DNA from: Sulfomarinibacter sp963733915
Lineage (GTDB): Bacteria; Acidobacteriota; Thermoanaerobaculia; Thermoanaerobaculales; Sulfomarinibacteraceae
Length of the DNA stretch: 64,000 nt
Direction: 5' to 3'
Assembly (NCBI GenBank): GCA_963733915.1
Contig: CAVTEP010000006.1
Span: forward strand, 434,001 to 498,000
A model generated the notes under the pieces. It saw only the letters and a program-made list of their open reading frames with translations, searched no databases and was not told the origin of the DNA. The position numbers were made by a program, and so were the translations under genes. Shown here piece after piece: positions 20,601 to 29,606 of the stretch. Every line of letters begins with the position of its first letter. Position 1 is the first letter of the stretch.

Positions 20601-22368
20601 TCCATCGAGGGTCGCCGTCGACCCGGAGACGGGCCTCGAGTACCGGTGGGAGGACGTGGTCGCCTTCTCCGACGAGGTCGACGAGGCAACCAGGACCCAC
20701 CTGCTCAACGCGCTCCGCACGACGCCGATCATCCGCGAGGCCTCCTTCCTGATCGGTGGGACGCCATCGGTGGTCCACCTCGACGACATCCTCCCCGGCG
20801 GTGTGTGGGTCCGACTTCTCGGCGAATCCCACGGCAAGTCCGTGTTCCGGGTGGCGGTGCGGACGCGCGTGCGGGAGCAGCTCGACCTGGCCCTCAACCT
20901 CAACCGAACGCTCCCGAAAGAGGATGCCCAGGAGGAGATCAACTGGTTGATCGTGTGCAGCGAAGCGCGCGGCCTCGGCCCCTTGGTCGAGATCTTCGGC
21001 GGCTCGTGGCCAGAGCACGATCTCTGGACCGAGGAGTTCATCCCCGGAGACACCCTCGACCGCGCGCTCAACCGTTTGGCGCGAAAGCACGAGGACGACC
21101 CCGAGCGGCTGGAGGTCTGGTGGCCCTTCGCGGCCTGGGCATCTCTGAGCGCTTATGTCGACTTCTGGAACCGCACCGGGCGTCGTCTCGTGGTCGCCGA
21201 CCCGTCTCCCGCGAACGTGATCGTGCCTCTTCACGACTACCTGTCGGGCGCCCGGCTGGTGTCCATCTCATCACGCGCGCCCTTTGACTCGCTGCCGACG
21301 ATGTTGCGGAACTATCACCGCCAATTCATCTCTCCGGTGGAAGCCGCCCACCCGCGGCTCGCCGGCCTCGCGGGTTGGGATGTCTTGTTCTCGGCGGTTC
21401 TCGAGATCGTCGGCGAGCAGGAGGGGGCCGCCTTGCTGCGGGTCGTCTACGAAACCGGCGGGCGCGACAGCGCCGAGATGGTGGAGCGGCTCGAGGCGTT
21501 TCTCGATTCGGTGGGGCGGCGGGGCTTTTTCCCCCGGCGTCTGTTTTTCGCCGCCAAACGCTATCGGCGATGGCAGCGGCTCAACTCGGACGCCACCCTT
21601 TCCGCACGCGCCCACACCCTGCAGGAGATCTTCATGACCTACGGACTTGGCGAGCTCCAACCCGCCTGCCCCGAGGTTCGCGCCCGATTCTTCAGGGAGA
21701 CCGTGTTCAATGACGCCTCCAAGGTCCTCGCCGAGGGTTTGGAGAGCCTGATAGCACAGCTGCGAAGCGGTGAGCTGCCTCCGGACGAGCTTGGCGCGGC
21801 GGTCGCCGACCTTCGCGCCCACCTCTCTCTCGACGCCGCCGAGGACTACTTCCTGGCCCGGCTCTCCTTCCCGTACCTCAAACCGGAGGATTCGGCGGAG
21901 TACGTGGCCGCCGCGACCGGCGGCATCCAGCACAGCGAGATGGTCGTCACCCACGAAGACGCCGAGGGCCAGCCCTACCAGGTCCGCCACGCCCTGAGCG
22001 CCAAGGAGGTCGGGCGGCTTCACCGGATGTTTCTGGCGGCCAAGCTCCAGGTGCAGTTTCGGCCCGAGCACAGGTTCCTGGTCGCTGTCGATGAACGTGG
22101 GAACCTGCTCGGGGGCCTCTTTTACGAGGAACAACCGGAGGGCCAGTCGGCCCACATGGAAAAGATCGTGGTCGCCGAACGTTTTCAGGGACGTGGCATC
22201 GCTGCCGCGCTCATCGAGGAGGTTTGCAACCGCCTCCGCAGCGCCGGCTGCCGGTCACTCACGACCGGTTTCTTCCGCCCGCAGTTCTTCTATCGCATGG
22301 GCTTCACAGTCGAGCGGCGCTACGCCGGGTTGTTCAGGTCACTGGTTGAAGAGCCCGACGATTCGTAA
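17640..22368 (+). CDS. Giant acyl-CoA ligase / kinase-like / GNAT fusion protein (one N-terminal frameshift)
   Basis: About 1,580 residues. The N-terminus (MNNHSIDDLRDL...) at 17640 joins the main frame by a one-base shift in a CCCCC run at about 17723. Residues about 100-640 form an AMP-binding acyl-CoA synthetase: YTSGTTGTPKGICFTHRN, MSGFGMTEATGG, LPTGDLMEIDDDGFIRIVDR and the KxxNGQ lysine region. A middle helical segment follows. At about 1030-1260 a kinase-like fold is suggested by RLLGESHGKSVFRVAV, FIPGDTL and VVADPSPANVIV. The last 110 residues are a GNAT acetyltransferase (EKIVVAERFQGRGIAAALI, FYRMGF). Combined activation and acyl transfer is inferred. A receiver-domain gene follows by 106 bases. 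An ATG at 17619 is an alternative start. Confidence 0.8.
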
Positions 22369-22474
22369 TGCCGCGGCGTACCTTGTCGCAAATAGATCTC
22401 TATGGTAGTTTATGATCAATTCGTGATGGGGTGAATCCGAAAAAACCACCCCGATCTCAAACGAGGTGAAGTTC

Positions 22475-22852
22475 ATGCCGCTCAAAGCCCGCACGATTCT
22501 GGTTGCCGAGGACGACCCCGACCAGCTTGACTTCATCAAGACTGTCCTCGAGGACAACGGCGCCTCTGTGATCGTCGCCCACAACGCAAACGAAGCCCTG
22601 TCGATGGCACGGTCCGTGCGCCCGCACGCGATGACTCTCGACATCCAGATGCCCGGAATGGACGTGATGGAGTTGCTCGCCGAGCTCAAGCGGGACAATC
22701 AGCTCAACGGCATGAAAACCTGTATTGTCAGCGGCAGGCCGGAGCTTCGTCTCATTCTGCGCGACCGACACCTCAACGCCAACTCCTATCTTGACAAGCC
22801 TTTCACCCAGGAACAGCTGGTCACGGCCTTGTTGGATCTCCTCGAGAGCTGA
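22475..22852 (+). CDS. Single-domain response regulator
   Basis: The 125-residue product consists only of a receiver domain: acidic pair EDD near residue 14, phospho-acceptor Asp in LDIQMPG near 56, VSGR at the Thr/Ser position, and Lys in YLDKPFT near 107. There is no output domain, so it is CheY/Spo0F-like and must act by protein contact. ATG 22475 follows GAGGTGAAG; a GTG nine bases upstream is the alternative. It lies just downstream of the giant ligase gene, with a possible GGGGTG/CACCCC hairpin in the 106-base gap. No histidine kinase is nearby. Confidence 0.93.
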   Translation: MPLKARTILVAEDDPDQLDFIKTVLEDNGASVIVAHNANEALSMARSVRPHAMTLDIQMPGMDVMELLAELKRDNQLNGMKTCIVSGRPELRLILRDRHLNANSYLDKPFTQEQLVTALLDLLES

Positions 22853-22903
22853 GGCGCCTTCCTTCGATCGGCCGGCGAAAGCCCTTCGTTTGTAGCTACG
22901 ACC

Positions 22904-25900
22904 TCAGCGGTATCCGAAGAGCATTGCGTAGACAATCAGCCCGACCAAGGTCAGACCGATGCCCAGCGCGGTGAACCCGAAAGCCTTGAATACCTTCTCC
23001 AAGCGTTCTGGAAATGGGTCCACCAACCTGCTGTCGATCTCCTCGAGCGTTCCACCAGCCAGCAACTCTTCGTATTCGGCCGGTTTGTCATGCCGCAACT
23101 CCTCGACCGGTACCCGGCCGGTGAAGATCACCGGGTCCATCGGAAACTTGTCCGGCCGGAAATGGGTGTTGAAAAAGTGGATCGTGAAGATGAACGCCAC
23201 CGCCAGCAGCGCCTCATCCGAGTGGATGATGGTCGCCACGTTGACCGACCACCCCGGCAGAATGCGGGTAAAGAACTCGGGGAACCAGAGCACCAGGCCG
23301 GTAGAACCGATTACGAACACCCCCCAGAAGACCGCGAAGTAGTCGAACTTCTCCCAATAGGTGAAACGACCGTAGTGGGGGCGCGGCCCGCGACCGAAGA
23401 ACCACTTGATCGACTCCCAGATCTGGCGGATATCGGTGAGGTTGAACATCAACGAGTTGGTGTCGAAAATGTAGGCCAGCCAACTCTTGCCGGAGGCCTT
23501 GCGGCCCTTCCAGATACGGGTCAGGTGGAAGGAAAACAAGAGGATCAGGGTGATCGCGGCAACGCGGTGGAAAACACCCATCGCGGCAAAGCCGCCGAGC
23601 ACCCGCGACAGCATGACCGCCCACCCCATATATGAGAACTTCAGGGTCATGCCGGTCAGCGCCAGCGTGAAGAACGACAACAGCATCACCAGGTGCATCA
23701 GCCGGTGAGTCCGGGTGAATCGTTCGTACATCTTCTCGCGCGGCGCCCCCTTGTGCTGCACCCACTTGTCCCGGGTGCGCAAGCAACCGCCACAACCACG
23801 CCCCCGTGTGGAGAAATGCAAAGGTCATGGTGCCGACCAGGAGGGCGGTCATGAACCAGAACGAGTAGAAGAGGAAGGGGTACTTTTCAGGATCGTGGTG
23901 GGTGGCGTGGGTCAGGTAGCCGGCGAACTTCCGGTGGGCGCCCGGGTGGCACTTTGCGCAGGTGTCGACGACGTTGTCGGTGGCTGAGCTTGGAATCAGG
24001 ATTGTCCGGCGGCAGGATGTCGTGGGTCCCGTGGCAGTCGTAGCACTTGGCGGCACCCTCGGACCCGAGCCGAGAGACCTTGCCGTGGTAGGTATCAAAG
24101 AAGGTTTCGGCTTCGCTCTCGTGACAGCGCCCGCACTGGTTCATCATTCTCAATCGGAAGCCGGCGGCGTCGATGCGCGAGATCGTGTGCGAGCTGTGGC
24201 AGTTTTCGCAGGTCGGCAGCTGGCGCGTGGTGTCGGAGTTTCCCGGCCAGTGGATGCTGGTCTTGAAGGTCTCTTCGATTCCGTGATGGCACTGGCCGCA
24301 GGTGGCGGCGACGTTGGCGTGGTTGACCGACGACTCAGGGTCGTCGGGCGGGAGCTCGAGGTGCGCCGTGTGGCAGCTGGTGCAGGTTGCCGAGACCACC
24401 AGCCCCGCCTCCAACAGACCCCGTCCGTGGATGCTCATCTCGTAGCTGTGGACGATGTCCGGGATCTCCGACTCGATTCGCCGCGCTGCCTGCTCACCCT
24501 GGCGGTGACACTTCGCGCACAGCTCCGGAACGTTTCGCGGATAGGTCGGCGAGGTCGGCAGCCGCTTGCTCTGGGTGGCATGCCGCTCGTGGCAGTCGAG
24601 GCAGGTCGGCGCCTCGGTGTCGCCGGTCGCGGCGAATCTTCCGTGGATGCTCCGGTTGTAACGCTGGACCACCTCGGCGTGGCAGGTGCTGCAGTCGACC
24701 GGCTCGGTGATGGTGTCGCAGGCGCGCTCGTGGGACGGCGTCACCTGCGAATGGCACTGGGCGCACGCGGTACCGGCGTGAGACCCGACGTCGTAGCTCT
24801 CCTCGTCGACCCAGAGCGAGATCACCTGGCCGTTCCTCTCCATCGAGAGATCCGGGATCGGCGTGACACTTCATGCAGTTGCGGTTGGCGGCGCCGAGGG
24901 CGGTCAGCGCCTGACGACGGATCTTATGCGGTTGGTGGCATTCGACGCACGACGGGATCTGGTGCGGTTTCTCCTCCCACAGCCGTCCCTCGACGACCTT
25001 GACGTGGACTTCCTCGATCCGCGCGTGGCAGACGACGCAGGTCGAGGCGACGTTGTCGCGATGGATGCTGGAGCGCGGGATCGGTGTGCTCGAGGATATC
25101 GTGCGAGGTGTGGCACGAAGTGCAGACCGCGGTCACCGTCAAACCCTTTTTGAAGAGTCCTTCGCCATGGATGCTGAGCGAGTAATTTTCGAGGATCCGA
25201 TTCTGGGGAATGTCATGGGTCAGCGAGACCTCGGTCCCCTCGTGGTGGCAGCGCCCGCAGAGGCTCGGGATGTTGAGGTTCGAGATCGGCGAGGCAGGGT
25301 TCGAGCGCGGCAGAATGAGGTGGTGCTCGTGGCAGGTCACACAGCTGGGTGCCAACGCATCGCCCTTGGCGGCCGCCCGGCCGTGTAGGCTGCGACGGTG
25401 CTCCTCGGCCTCACTCTGGTGACACACCCCGCAGGTCGCGACCTCCTCCTGTTCGCCCTGAGGCGGCCGCATCGCATGTCCCGCGTGGCAGTTCACGCAA
25501 CCCGCAGCGGGTCCGTCACCGTTGCGGCGCGCGTGCGCACTCTTGGCCACCTGTTGCCGCTCGCGGGCGTGGCACCGCCCACAGAGATCGTCGGAGTTTG
25601 AGGCACGGACCGGCGACACAGGATCGCTCGGCGACAAAACGTCGTGGACACCGTGACAGTTGATGCAGGCTGCGGCCGGCGAGAGCGGGTCTTTCGCCCA
25701 TGCCCCGTGCGGACCGGCTTGGAACTCCTCAGCCACATCGTCGTGGCACATCGCGCAATCGACGGGATCCAGATCCTCATCGTGCGGAAGCTCCGCACCG
25801 TCGAGATCCATGTGACAGTCGATGCATCCGAAATCGGCGTGTACCGAGGCCGCAAATGCGTCCGGGTCGACAAAGACTGGAATTTCGAGATCGCCCCGCT

Positions 25901-26042
25901 GGCCGACGAGTTCGGGGTCCTCGTGGCACATCAGGCAATCGCCGTTTTCCTGCGCCCCGGCCTGGCCCGCCGCCAGGACGACCCCCAGTATCGTAACGAC
26001 GATCACCAGGGGGGCGGACTTCGCGCCAATGTCGACCTGCAT
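22904..26042 (-). CDS. CbcL-like fusion: 23-haem cytochrome c plus membrane cytochrome b (four apparent frameshifts)
   Basis: Start ATG 26042 follows GGAGG and gives a signal peptide ending AAGQAGA. Read through single-base shifts near 25080, 24860, 23985 and 23783, one chain of about 1,045 residues results. The periplasmic part has 23 CxxCH haem c motifs (10, 3, 9 and 1 in the four consecutive frames), with spaced distal His residues. The C-terminal 300 residues are a cytochrome b561/FdnI-type domain with at least five helices and membrane His residues (THRLMHLVML, FHRVAAI, SFHLTRIW, IHSDEALL, FTIHFFNTHF). CbcL of Geobacter shares the c-then-b plan with fewer haems. It probably passes quinol electrons to periplasmic acceptors. 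It is divergent from the NapC-like gene. Confidence 0.8.
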
Positions 26043-26084
26043 CCACGCCTCCAGACGCGCTTGACACGGTGACTGTATCTCCAT

Positions 26085-26368
26085 GTGACGAAATATTCAA
26101 GCTCAGAACACCACGCCCTATTGAGACATCGATTCAGAAATCAGCTCTCGCCAATTACTGTCGAATGTTTTGAATCTGAAACATGTTATGACAACTCTTG
26201 TCAGTTCTATCGAGATCGATGATAGGGCAACTCGTATCATTTGAGGATTTGTGCAAATAGCCCGATAGTGATACGCTCCGCCACGCCCGACGGCCGAATG
26301 AGGGTGATAGGATCAGCCGGGCCGGACGCCCGCAGAGGTGTCGTCAAAACCAGATTCCGGGGGAAACC
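26085..26368. promoter_or_regulatory. AT-rich divergent regulatory region between the cytochrome genes
   Basis: This 284-base gap separates two divergently transcribed cytochrome genes and is clearly more AT-rich than its surroundings. It contains a perfect palindrome TGACAACTCTTGTCA at 26189-26203, a likely operator. CGTATCA (26233-26239) and its inverse TGATACG (26269-26275) also lie here. No reliable -35/-10 pair could be fixed. Regulation of both genes from here is inferred. Confidence 0.5.
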
Positions 26369-27835
26369 ATGACAGTCGACATCGACGACCGCAGGAGATT
26401 CTTCGGTCGCCTCTTCAACTATGCCAACAACGCGATCACGATCGCCGGTGTCGTGCTCACGACTCTGTCCGGACTGTTGATCGTGGTCTTTCTGGTTGCG
26501 CACCTTTTTGGCGCGATCGACAACCCCTACATCGGGCTCTTTGCGTACGTCGTGTTGCCGGCCGTGTTCGTCCTCGGCCTGATTGAAATCCCGATCGGAA
26601 TGTGGCGCCGGCGGGCTCGCCTCATCCGGGAAGGTGCGACCGAAGAAGAGCTGACCACGTTTCCCAGGCTCGATTTCAACGACCCCCATATCCGTCGCGT
26701 CACCACCATCGTGATCGTCATGACGGCTCTCAACACCGTCATTCTCGGCGCCGCGTCCTTCTTTGCGATCGAGGAGATGGAGACGGTCAGCTTCTGCGGC
26801 GAAACCTGTCACACCGTGATGCAGCCGGAGTTCACCGCCTACCAAGACTCACCGCACTCCCGCGTCGCCTGCGTCGACTGCCACATCGGGCCGGGAGCCT
26901 CTTGGTTCGTCAAGTCCAAGCTCGACGGGTTGCGCCAGGTCTGGCACACCGCGATCGGCACCTACCAGCATCCGATCACCACCCCGCTCCACACCCTGCG
27001 GCCGGCGCGCGAGACCTGTGAGCAGTGTCATTGGCCGAACAAGCACCACGGCGACAAGCTGCGGATCTTCTCGAGGTACAAGACCGACGAGGCCAACTCA
27101 CCCTCCTACACCGCGATGCTGTTGCGTACCGGCGGCGGGAGTCTCGATATCGGCCGCCACGGCGGCATCCATTGGTGGCATATCTACTCCGACAACCGCA
27201 TCCGTTTTGTCGCGTCTGACGAACGCCGCGAAGAAATCGCCTGGGTTGAGTTGACGACCGCGGACGGCGAAACCCGGACCTATACCCGTGACGCCGACGA
27301 GCTACCGCCACAGGATGTGCGGGACGCGGCGCGCACCATGGATTGCATCGATTGTCACAATCGGCCGACCCACACATTCCTCCCGCCCGCCAAGGCGATC
27401 GATTGGATCCTGGATACCCACCCCGAGTTGCGCGGGCTTCCCTACTACAAACGCAGCGCCGTCGAGACCATCGAAGGCGACTACGAGAGTCACGCCGGCG
27501 GCATGGCGGCTGTTCGCCGGGCGATGGTGGATTTCTACCGCACCGAGTACCCGGAGGTCGCCCAGCAACAGCCGGAATTGGTCGAACGGGGCGCCGGCCT
27601 TGCCGCCGAGGCCTACGGCAAGTCGGTGTTCCCGGCCATGGACACCAACTGGGAGACCCACCCGAACCACATCGGCCACGACGACTTTCCCGGGTGTTGG
27701 CGGTGTCATGACGACGAAATGACGACGGCGGATGGTGAACACACCATCCCGATGGACTGTGAAACGTGCCATGTCTTTCTCGTCGAGGACAGCCCCGAGT
27801 TTCCGGAGTTCGCCTCCGGCCTCGAGTCCGACTAG
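26369..27835 (+). CDS. NapC/NirT-type membrane multihaem cytochrome c
   Basis: The 488-residue product has three hydrophobic helices in its first 150 residues (near 24-50, 54-75 and 110-135). Haem motifs follow: FCGETCH (a CX3CH form), CVDCH, CEQCH, CIDCH, CWRCH and CETCH. NapC/NirT proteins are membrane quinol dehydrogenases feeding periplasmic reductases. The paired N-terminal haems and PHSRVACVDCH fit the family, while the long C-terminal part with three more haems is family-variable. It is divergent from the 23-haem cytochrome gene, suggesting one electron-transfer system. Its TAG stop is the first three bases of the MITE-like element. Confidence 0.85.
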   Translation: MTVDIDDRRRFFGRLFNYANNAITIAGVVLTTLSGLLIVVFLVAHLFGAIDNPYIGLFAYVVLPAVFVLGLIEIPIGMWRRRARLIREGATEEELTTFPRLDFNDPHIRRVTTIVIVMTALNTVILGAASFFAIEEMETVSFCGETCHTVMQPEFTAYQDSPHSRVACVDCHIGPGASWFVKSKLDGLRQVWHTAIGTYQHPITTPLHTLRPARETCEQCHWPNKHHGDKLRIFSRYKTDEANSPSYTAMLLRTGGGSLDIGRHGGIHWWHIYSDNRIRFVASDERREEIAWVELTTADGETRTYTRDADELPPQDVRDAARTMDCIDCHNRPTHTFLPPAKAIDWILDTHPELRGLPYYKRSAVETIEGDYESHAGGMAAVRRAMVDFYRTEYPEVAQQQPELVERGAGLAAEAYGKSVFPAMDTNWETHPNHIGHDDFPGCWRCHDDEMTTADGEHTIPMDCETCHVFLVEDSPEFPEFASGLESD

Positions 27836-28016
27836 CCCGCTTATCTCACCGGGTGTCTGCTGCGGACGGCGAATCGCGGCGTCCCGCCGTGCTTGTCGCA
27901 AATCGTGCTCCTCGACGTAGCGCAACTACGACTGCGTCGCCCGATTCACGCCAAACCCACCGGTATACTTGCGCTTCGCCGCCCTCGCGACGAAACCCGG
28001 TGAGATAAGCGGGCTA
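27833..28016. mobile_element. MITE-like element, copy 2 (184 bp)
   Basis: It has perfect 21-bp terminal inverted repeats starting TAGCCCGCTTATCTCACCGG. The interior is the reverse complement of copy 1 at 1096-1278 with few differences. The first three bases supply the TAG stop of the NapC-like gene. Long inverted segments inside (for example around CTCGACGTAGCGCAACTACG) would fold as RNA. Confidence 0.8.
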
Positions 28017-28132
28017 GCCCGTGGCAATCAGTTGAATCGGACCTCCCCGAACGCAGTTGATGACTCTGTGAATGCGTCATGCAACGTGGTAATCTCGTGA
28101 ACCTCGAGCTTGCGTTTGCCGGAGACCGATAG

Positions 28133-29284
28133 ATGGAGTGGCTTGAACAAAACATCGATGCGTACCGCATCGTCTCCGAGATCCTTGGTGAGCTTCGCCT
28201 GGTTGTGCGCCAGCGGCTCGAAGAGATTCACGGAGAAGAGTGGTTCCGCGTCGGGCTGCCCGACGAGGTTTTCAAGCGCCTCATCGCGGCCAAAGAACGG
28301 GAAAAGTCGATCGACTGGTACGAAGGACAGTACCAGCAGATCATGGACTACGCGGTGTTTGCAGATCTGATCGAGATCCTCGAGCACAACCCCGAGGCAT
28401 TTCCGGCGTTCATGGGTCTGGCGCCGAGCTCGGCTCTGCTCAATGCCCGCTTTCTCGAGCTCGACGTCATGCGGGCCAAGCTCGGCCGAGCCCGCCCGAT
28501 CAGCGAAACCGAGTTGTCGTTTCTCGGAACCTTCCACCTCCGATTCAGAAAGGCGGCCGAAGACGCCCGTCACGAAGAGGCGCCGTCGGCGGCGCCCGAT
28601 TCAGCGGCGACTCGACCCGCCGAGGCCGCCGCCGAGCCTGCGCCGAAGAAAAAGGCGCCAGCCGCAGTCAAAGCCCCTTCCACCGAAGCCGTCAACGAAG
28701 AAAAACCAAAGCCCGCGGGTCGTCCGCGGCGGGCGGTTCAGACTGATGTCGAGACCGCGACGACCACCAGGGAAGCGCAGGCCCGTCACGGAGAACAGAA
28801 AGCCGGCGCGGCACGAGCAGCAGCCAAGGCCGAGGACGACATTCCAACCAATGTTCTGCGGGGCGTGGACTCGAGCGCCGACATACGGGCGGTCGAAAAG
28901 CCCGGCGGCGAAGCGGCGGAGAAGGAAAAGCCAAAACTGATCGGCCCCAAGAAACTCCAGGAGGCGCTCGACACCAACGACCACCGCACGGTTCTCAGGG
29001 AGCTCTACCGCGAGGTCACGGCGATCGCCGAGGGCGTGTGGTCGAGCGAGATCTCGCCGGCTGCGCTGGTCTGGGAGCAGGTCACCGCCAGCGACTGGTA
29101 CGAGCGAAATTTCTCCCGGCTCGGCCTGCAACCCTTGTCCGTCTTCTACGACGTGACGACGAAGGTCGACAAAAAGGTGCGCAGCGGCGCCGACCGCAAG
29201 GACCTGCAGGAGTTCCTCAAGGAGACCAACTTCGCCAAGACCTTGCTTTCGCTTCGCGACATGTTCCAGGCGAACAACATCTAG
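28133..29284 (+). CDS. Hypothetical protein, two conserved ends joined by an Ala/Pro/Lys-rich linker
   Basis: I do not recognise this 383-residue protein with certainty. The N-terminal about 140 residues are helical (NIDAYRIVSEILGELRLVVRQRLEEIHGEEWF) and recall Swt1-like HEPN domains. Residues about 145-275 form a low-complexity linker rich in Ala, Glu, Lys and Pro. The C-terminal about 100 residues are again helical (PKKLQEALDTNDHRTVLRELY, ASDWYERNFSRLGL). No catalytic RxxxxH motif of RNase HEPN toxins is evident. ATG 28133 follows GGAG. No membrane segments. A scaffold or regulatory role is possible. Confidence 0.7.
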   Translation: MEWLEQNIDAYRIVSEILGELRLVVRQRLEEIHGEEWFRVGLPDEVFKRLIAAKEREKSIDWYEGQYQQIMDYAVFADLIEILEHNPEAFPAFMGLAPSSALLNARFLELDVMRAKLGRARPISETELSFLGTFHLRFRKAAEDARHEEAPSAAPDSAATRPAEAAAEPAPKKKAPAAVKAPSTEAVNEEKPKPAGRPRRAVQTDVETATTTREAQARHGEQKAGAARAAAKAEDDIPTNVLRGVDSSADIRAVEKPGGEAAEKEKPKLIGPKKLQEALDTNDHRTVLRELYREVTAIAEGVWSSEISPAALVWEQVTASDWYERNFSRLGLQPLSVFYDVTTKVDKKVRSGADRKDLQEFLKETNFAKTLLSLRDMFQANNI

Positions 29285-29606
29285 GATTTCGAATTTCGGA
29301 TTTCGGATTTCGGATTTTCACCCGCCCTCCCCGAGGCCGTCGGGCCCGTCCGTTGAAACGGCGGTCAGGGGCGGCGGCAGGGACAGCGGCAGCGGCTGGA
29401 GGCCGCGTCAGGGGCGGTCCACAGCGACAGCGCCCCGACGATCCGGTGCGGAAAAGGTCGATCGGATTGGTGGGTTGAGCAAGCGCTGCAATCTGTCGCT
29501 GTCCCTGCCGCTGCGCCTGCCGACCGGAGCTTTCAATCCCCGATCTCAGGCAATTCCGAATGAACCGACATACGCTGCCTGAAATCCGGATTTCAGGCAG
29601 CGCATT
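29285..29606. repeat. Intergenic repeats including CAGGGACAGCG copy 2
   Basis: The gap opens with a tandem GGATTTCGGATTTC array (29284-29318), similar to one at 47085-47120. Then comes a repeat of about 215 bp (29345-29565) matching 1290-1530 in order of motifs: GAAACGGCGG, CAGGGACAGCG, CACAGCGACAGCG, GTCGCTGTCCCTGCCGCTGC, CGATCTCAGGCAATTCC. No coding sequence is seen. Confidence 0.5.

Noticed and set aside
22904..26042. Four or five separate cytochrome genes
   Set aside because: Each junction lacks a ribosome site and signal peptide, and each is repaired by one base with haem motifs continuing, so one gene is simpler.
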